Assembly (NCBI RefSeq): GCF_003385845.1
Contig: NZ_QRDJ01000008.1
Span: 124,001-188,000 of the forward strand
Length of the DNA: 64,000 nucleotides
Source: Kushneria indalinina DSM 14324
Lineage (GTDB): Bacteria > Pseudomonadota > Gammaproteobacteria > Pseudomonadales > Halomonadaceae
Direction: 5' to 3'
Shown: positions 60,550-64,000 of the stretch, piece by piece
Layout of the letters: the number at the start of each line of letters is the position of its first letter
Numbering within the stretch: the first letter of the stretch is position 1
The notes under the pieces: model-generated
The model's input: only the letters and a program-made list of their open reading frames with translations
The model's database searches: none
Told to the model about the DNA's origin: nothing
Position numbers and translations under genes: made by a program

Positions 60550-61170
60550 TTATTGCGCGCTTTCACGCCGATAAAGCCGGGCGTGGCTGTCGCCTGCCCG
60601 GGTCTCGCGGATCAGACGCCAGCCGGCGGGCAGATGGGGGATCAGTTCGGCCTCGGTTTCGACGTGAATCAGCGCGTCGTCGGCCAGCCATCCCTCCTGG
60701 TCAAGCCGCTGACAGCAGTCAGTGATCAGGTCCTGGCGAAAGGGCGGATCAAGAAAGACCAGATGGAACGGCTGCACGGGGCGGGTGTCCAGAAAGGCAT
60801 GCGCATCCTGCTGGTGGACCGGCATCGTGACCTCAAGCGTTGCCAGGTTCTGTTCGATCTGGCGGGCGACCTGGCGGTCGGCTTCAACAAAATGCACCTC
60901 GCCGGCGCCGCGTGAGAGCGCTTCGAGTCCCAGCGCGCCGGTGCCGGCAAAAAGATCGAGCGCGCGGGTGCGGCTGTCGATGTCATTTGCCAGCCAGTTG
61001 AACAGCGTCTCGCGCATGCGGTCCGGCGTGGGGCGCAGACCCGGATGATCGGGTACGGGCAGCAGGCGACGACGGAATCGACCGCCAATCAGCCGCAGGC
61101 GGCCACCACCCGAGCGGGCCCTGCCCTGTCGGTTGTCATGTCCTTGAGTGCCGTGACGCTGTCGCCTCAT
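60550..61170 (-). CDS. rsmD: 16S rRNA (guanine-966-N2)-methyltransferase RsmD
   Basis: A 206-residue SAM-dependent methyltransferase for m2G966 of 16S rRNA. GGGRLRLIGGRFRRR and RPTPDRMRETLFNWL are family N-terminal blocks. LDLFAGTGALGLEALSRGA is SAM motif I. LVFLDPPFRQDL contains the catalytic DPPF. The start is taken at 61170 (MRRQRHGTQGHD); in-frame sequence continues upstream but is not protein-like. It is divergent from ftsY, the usual gammaproteobacterial arrangement. Confidence 0.94.
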   Translation of the reverse strand: MRRQRHGTQGHDNRQGRARSGGGRLRLIGGRFRRRLLPVPDHPGLRPTPDRMRETLFNWLANDIDSRTRALDLFAGTGALGLEALSRGAGEVHFVEADRQVARQIEQNLATLEVTMPVHQQDAHAFLDTRPVQPFHLVFLDPPFRQDLITDCCQRLDQEGWLADDALIHVETEAELIPHLPAGWRLIRETRAGDSHARLYRRESAQ

Positions 61171-61391
61171 GTGCCCTGCAAGCCCCTCTTGGTGAAGATA
61201 TGCGGTGAAGCTACGCTGCCGGTGCCGGGCAGTACGTTTGCCCGGGAGATCTGCAGCCGCAGCCGGTTGTGCCATCCTTGTCGATGGCTTGCACGGATTG
61301 TACCGGCGGGCAGCGCTTGAGTGGTAGGATGCGGTATCAAATGGCGTATCAGCCGCCTTTCCCCGATGGATCAATCGCGACGACATAGCCC

Positions 61392-63002
61392 ATGTTTGGT
61401 TTTTTAAAGCGCAAGAAGCATCGCCGCGATCAACAGGATCGCGAAGAACAGCAGCAGTCTGAACAACAGGCGCCGGCGCAGGTACCTGACGAGACCGAAA
61501 AGGATACCCCGGAGCAGCCGCCCGAGGCGCGGGAAGACGCGGCCCCACGCCCGTCCGAAACGCCAGAGCCGTCGCCGGCTGCTCCCGAGCGTGAAGAGGA
61601 GAGCGAGACCGCCCGTCAGATCGCCGAGCCGGAGCTCGTCGTTGAGCCCGAACCGGAGCCCGTCATCGAGCCCGAGCCGGTGGTGGAACCTGAACCGCCG
61701 CTCGAGCCCGAACCGCCGCTCGAGCCCGAACCGCCGCTCGAGCCGGAGCCCGAACCGCCGATCGAGCCGGAACCGGAGCCCGTCATTGAGCCAGAGCCGG
61801 TAGTCGACCCGGATCCCGAGCCCGTCGAAGAGCGCCCGATCGAGACGCTGGACGATTCGACAGTGGTCTCCGATGAAACGGCGCTGGAAGAGGCGCCGGT
61901 CGAAAAAACACCTGATACGAAAGACGACAAGACAACGCCCGGGGTTGCCTCCGAGGTCACTACGCCGGCGCGCAACCGTGGGCGTGACAAGCCGCGTCGG
62001 GCGCGCTACGACACGGCCGTTGAAGTGGGACCGGAAACCGCTGACGAGCAGGGCGAAACGGCCGGTGCCAAAAAGGGCTGGTTTTCGCGCATGCGTCAGG
62101 GGCTGGGCAAGACGCGCTCCAACCTGACCGATGGTCTGGCGACGTTGCTGCTGGGTCACAAGGAGATCGACGATGATCTGCTGGAAGAGCTCGAAACGCA
62201 GCTCCTGATGGCCGACGTCGGCGTCGCCGCGACCAGCGAGATCATGGAAAATCTGGAAGGGCGCATCTCGAGACGCGAGCTCAAGAACGTCGATGCGCTC
62301 TACAAGGCGCTGCAGGAAGAGCTCTCCACGATGCTCGAGCCGGTGGCGAAACCGCTGCGTCTGCCGCCCAAGGGTGAAGGCCCGTTCGTGATTCTGATGG
62401 TGGGCGTCAACGGTGTGGGCAAGACCACGACCATCGGCAAGCTGACCCAGCGCTTTCAGCGTCAGGGCCGCAGCGTCATGCTGGCCGCGGGGGATACCTT
62501 CCGTGCCGCGGCCGTCGAGCAGCTGCAGGTCTGGGGCGAGCGCAATGACGTACCGGTGATTGCCCAGCACACCGGCGCCGACAGTGCCTCCGTCATCTAT
62601 GACGCGGTGTCGGCGGCCAAGGCGCGTGGCATCGATGTCCTGATTGCCGACACGGCCGGGCGATTGCACAACAAGGGCCATCTCATGGATGAGCTCAGCA
62701 AGGTGCAGCGCGTCATGGCGCGCCTGGACGCTCAGGCGCCACACGAGGTCATGCTGGTACTCGATGCCGGCACCGGTCAGAACGCGATTTCCCAGGCGGA
62801 GACCTTCAATCAGGCGGTGCCGGTGACCGGCATCACCCTGACCAAACTGGACGGTACTGCCAAGGGCGGCATCATCTTTGCCATCGCCAAGCAGCTGGGG
62901 ACACCCATCCGCTATATCGGGGTGGGGGAGACGCTGGACGATTTGCGTCCCTTCGAGGCCGAGGATTTTGTCGGGGCACTCTTTGACCGGGATGGCAGCT
63001 GA
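61392..63002 (+). CDS. ftsY: Signal recognition particle receptor FtsY
   Basis: A 536-residue SRP receptor GTPase that docks Ffh-ribosome complexes at the membrane. The acidic N-terminal A domain (1-~220) is expanded by Glu/Pro repeats (residues ~80-150, units like EPEPPL). The N domain follows (MRQGLGKTRSNLTDGLATLLLG). The G domain has GVNGVGKTTTIGKL near residue 338, DTAGRLHNKGHLMDEL and TKLDGTAKGG. Transcribed just ahead of ftsE (6-base gap) and ftsX. Confidence 0.97.
   Translation: MFGFLKRKKHRRDQQDREEQQQSEQQAPAQVPDETEKDTPEQPPEAREDAAPRPSETPEPSPAAPEREEESETARQIAEPELVVEPEPEPVIEPEPVVEPEPPLEPEPPLEPEPPLEPEPEPPIEPEPEPVIEPEPVVDPDPEPVEERPIETLDDSTVVSDETALEEAPVEKTPDTKDDKTTPGVASEVTTPARNRGRDKPRRARYDTAVEVGPETADEQGETAGAKKGWFSRMRQGLGKTRSNLTDGLATLLLGHKEIDDDLLEELETQLLMADVGVAATSEIMENLEGRISRRELKNVDALYKALQEELSTMLEPVAKPLRLPPKGEGPFVILMVGVNGVGKTTTIGKLTQRFQRQGRSVMLAAGDTFRAAAVEQLQVWGERNDVPVIAQHTGADSASVIYDAVSAAKARGIDVLIADTAGRLHNKGHLMDELSKVQRVMARLDAQAPHEVMLVLDAGTGQNAISQAETFNQAVPVTGITLTKLDGTAKGGIIFAIAKQLGTPIRYIGVGETLDDLRPFEAEDFVGALFDRDGS
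61640..61835 (+). repeat. Glu/Pro-coding tandem repeat inside ftsY
   Basis: In-frame repeats of GAGCCCGAACC-type codons, including three consecutive 18-base units (about 61689-61742, GAACCGCCGCTCGAGCCC). They encode EPEPP/EPEPVI units in the acidic domain. Copy number probably varies between strains. Confidence 0.85.
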
Positions 63003-63008
63003 TCTCTC

Positions 63009-63683
63009 ATGGCCATGATCGAGTTTGCGCATGTCGGCAAGCGCTATGGCGGTCGTTTCGAGGCGCTGGCGGATCTCAATTTCAACGTGGAACGCGGTGA
63101 GATGGTCTTTCTGACCGGCCACTCCGGTGCCGGGAAGAGCTCGGTGCTGCGCCTTCTCATGGCGCTGGAGCGACCTTCCCGGGGCCGCATTGCTGTGGCC
63201 GGTCATGACATCACGAACCTTCATGTGTCACACATTCCCTTTTATCGGCGCCAGATCGGGGTGGTCTATCAAAACCACCAGCTGCTCTTTGATCGCAGCG
63301 TGTTCGATAACGTGGCGCTGCCGCTGGTCATCCAGGGGGCGACCCCTCAGGATGCCCGGCGCCGCGTGCATGCCGCCCTCGACAAGATCGGACTGCTGCA
63401 CCGTGAAAGGGCGCTGCCTATCGAACTTTCCGGCGGTGAGCAGCAGCGGGTGGGAATCGCGCGGGCCGTTGTGACCAAGCCGGCCATGCTGCTGGCAGAC
63501 GAGCCCACCGGTAACCTGGACCCGCAGCTGTCGGCCGACATCATGCGCCTTTTCGAAGACTTCAATCGCATCGGCACCACGGTGCTGCTGGCCAGTCACG
63601 ATCTGGCGCTGATCGCCCGCCTCAGACACCGGGTGCTCAAGCTGCGCGATGGTCGTCTGATCGGCGATGAGGAGGCCGCATGA
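63009..63683 (+). CDS. ftsE: Cell division ATP-binding protein FtsE
   Basis: A 224-residue ABC ATPase that, with FtsX, activates periplasmic murein hydrolases at the septum. Walker A GHSGAGKSS is at residues 37-45, the Q-loop region is in VYQNHQLLFDR, the signature is LSGGEQQRVGIARA, Walker B is MLLADEPTGNLD, and the H-loop is LLASHD. It starts 6 bases after ftsY and overlaps ftsX by 4 bases (ATGA). Confidence 0.97.
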   Translation: MAMIEFAHVGKRYGGRFEALADLNFNVERGEMVFLTGHSGAGKSSVLRLLMALERPSRGRIAVAGHDITNLHVSHIPFYRRQIGVVYQNHQLLFDRSVFDNVALPLVIQGATPQDARRRVHAALDKIGLLHRERALPIELSGGEQQRVGIARAVVTKPAMLLADEPTGNLDPQLSADIMRLFEDFNRIGTTVLLASHDLALIARLRHRVLKLRDGRLIGDEEAA

Positions 63684-64000
63684 GTCAGAAGCCGCGTCGT
63701 AATCCTCAACAAGACACCGAGAAGCCACATCGCCCGTCTCAGGGCACTGAAAAGTCTCGTCGAGGGGCGCGCTCCCACCAGATTACCTTTGAAAGCCGCA
63801 CCCGCGCCTGGCGGCGCCATCATGGTCAGATGGCCGTGGACAGTCTTTATCGTCTGCGTCGACGACCCCTGTCGACGCTCATGACCATGCTGGCGATTGC
63901 GATTGCCATGGTGCTGCCGGCCAGTCTCTGGCTGGCCCTGGGCAGCGCGCAGCTTTTGGACAGCAATCTGGACGACACTGCCCGCATGACGCTGTATCTG
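63680..64000 (+). CDS. ftsX: Cell division protein FtsX (partial, C-terminus off window)
   Basis: The first 107 residues of the FtsX membrane partner of FtsE. The N-terminus is a basic, disordered cytoplasmic tail (PRRNPQQDTEKPHRPS). Then come HHGQMAVDSLYRLRRRPLSTLMTMLAIAIAMVLPASLWLAL (first membrane helix) and LDDTARMTLYL, as in gammaproteobacterial FtsX. GGAGG precedes the ATG, which overlaps the ftsE stop. The gene continues past base 64000. Confidence 0.95.
   Translation, partial: MSQKPRRNPQQDTEKPHRPSQGTEKSRRGARSHQITFESRTRAWRRHHGQMAVDSLYRLRRRPLSTLMTMLAIAIAMVLPASLWLALGSAQLLDSNLDDTARMTLYL

Noticed and set aside
61640-61835. Possible CRISPR-like direct repeats
   Set aside because: The repeats are in-frame Glu/Pro codons inside ftsY with no unique spacers.
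61404-63224. 606-residue open frame antisense to ftsY and the start of ftsE
   Set aside because: It mirrors the codon bias of ftsY in a GC-rich genome; the translation is low-complexity and has no recognisable domain, while ftsY on the other strand is certain.

Overview
The window is chromosomal DNA from a GC-rich gammaproteobacterium. The gene order (corC/ccsA-like, ffh, rpsP-rimM-trmD-rplS, xerD, dsbC, hom, thrC, recJ-like, prfB, lysS) resembles the core layout known from pseudomonads and Halomonadaceae. MinCDE, FtsYEX, ZapB, RsmD, an OmpF/C-type porin and a Pseudomonas-like PepSY/two-component cluster fit the same group. A halophilic or halotolerant Halomonadaceae member is the best guess, by inference; no rRNA gene is present to settle it. 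Coding density is high. Several genes use TTG or GTG starts (minD, minE, sbcB, hom, trmD, recJ-like, the MFS gene at 56908).

Region by region. 1-7.7 kb is mixed housekeeping and poorly known genes: partial aldo/keto reductase, Sel1-repeat protein, quinone oxidoreductase, LOG-family hydrolase, DUF501, HNH protein, PatB-type C-S lyase, CnoX/YbbN chaperone-thioredoxin and DUF3750. 7.7-8.15 kb holds the initiator tRNA gene and decayed partial tandem copies of its 3' part and terminator. 8.2-14.6 kb has a very long DUF349 protein, the minCDE operon for division-site placement, and exonuclease I. 14.6-25.6 kb has an M16 metallopeptidase, a SRAP-family protein that has lost its catalytic residues, a TetR regulator with an LplT-PlsC fusion, a PepSY/response-regulator/histidine-kinase operon, a CNNM/CorC transporter and a CcsA/YpjD-like protein. 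25.9-36.2 kb is a run of translation, secretion and amino-acid genes: ffh; rpsP-rimM-trmD-rplS; xerD-dsbC; hom-thrC; and a RecJ-like DHH exonuclease.

36.2-53.3 kb looks like a lineage-specific block between the recJ-like gene and prfB. It contains a YitT-family membrane protein, a VOC protein, a copper-export operon (MerR regulator, three-HMA P1B ATPase, and a 27-residue membrane peptide resembling the anchor of copper-linked cupredoxins), a porin, a small lipoprotein, a low-GC orphan stretch, and an oligopeptide (Opp) importer. The importer has one OppB, one OppC, a fused OppDF ATPase and four consecutive OppA paralogues. 53.4-64 kb returns to core genes: prfB with its programmed +1 frameshift, lysS, an acidic orphan, a DHA2 drug exporter, bolA, a divergent holD (DNA polymerase III psi) next to rimI, zapB, rsmD, and divergent ftsY-ftsE-ftsX (ftsX cut by the window edge).

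No CRISPR array, insertion sequence, prophage or intact novel multi-gene defence system was seen. The least conventional items are the catalytically stripped SRAP protein, the cupredoxin-anchor micropeptide, the four-OppA importer, the psi subunit with a long disordered linker, and the decayed tRNA/terminator tandem repeats.
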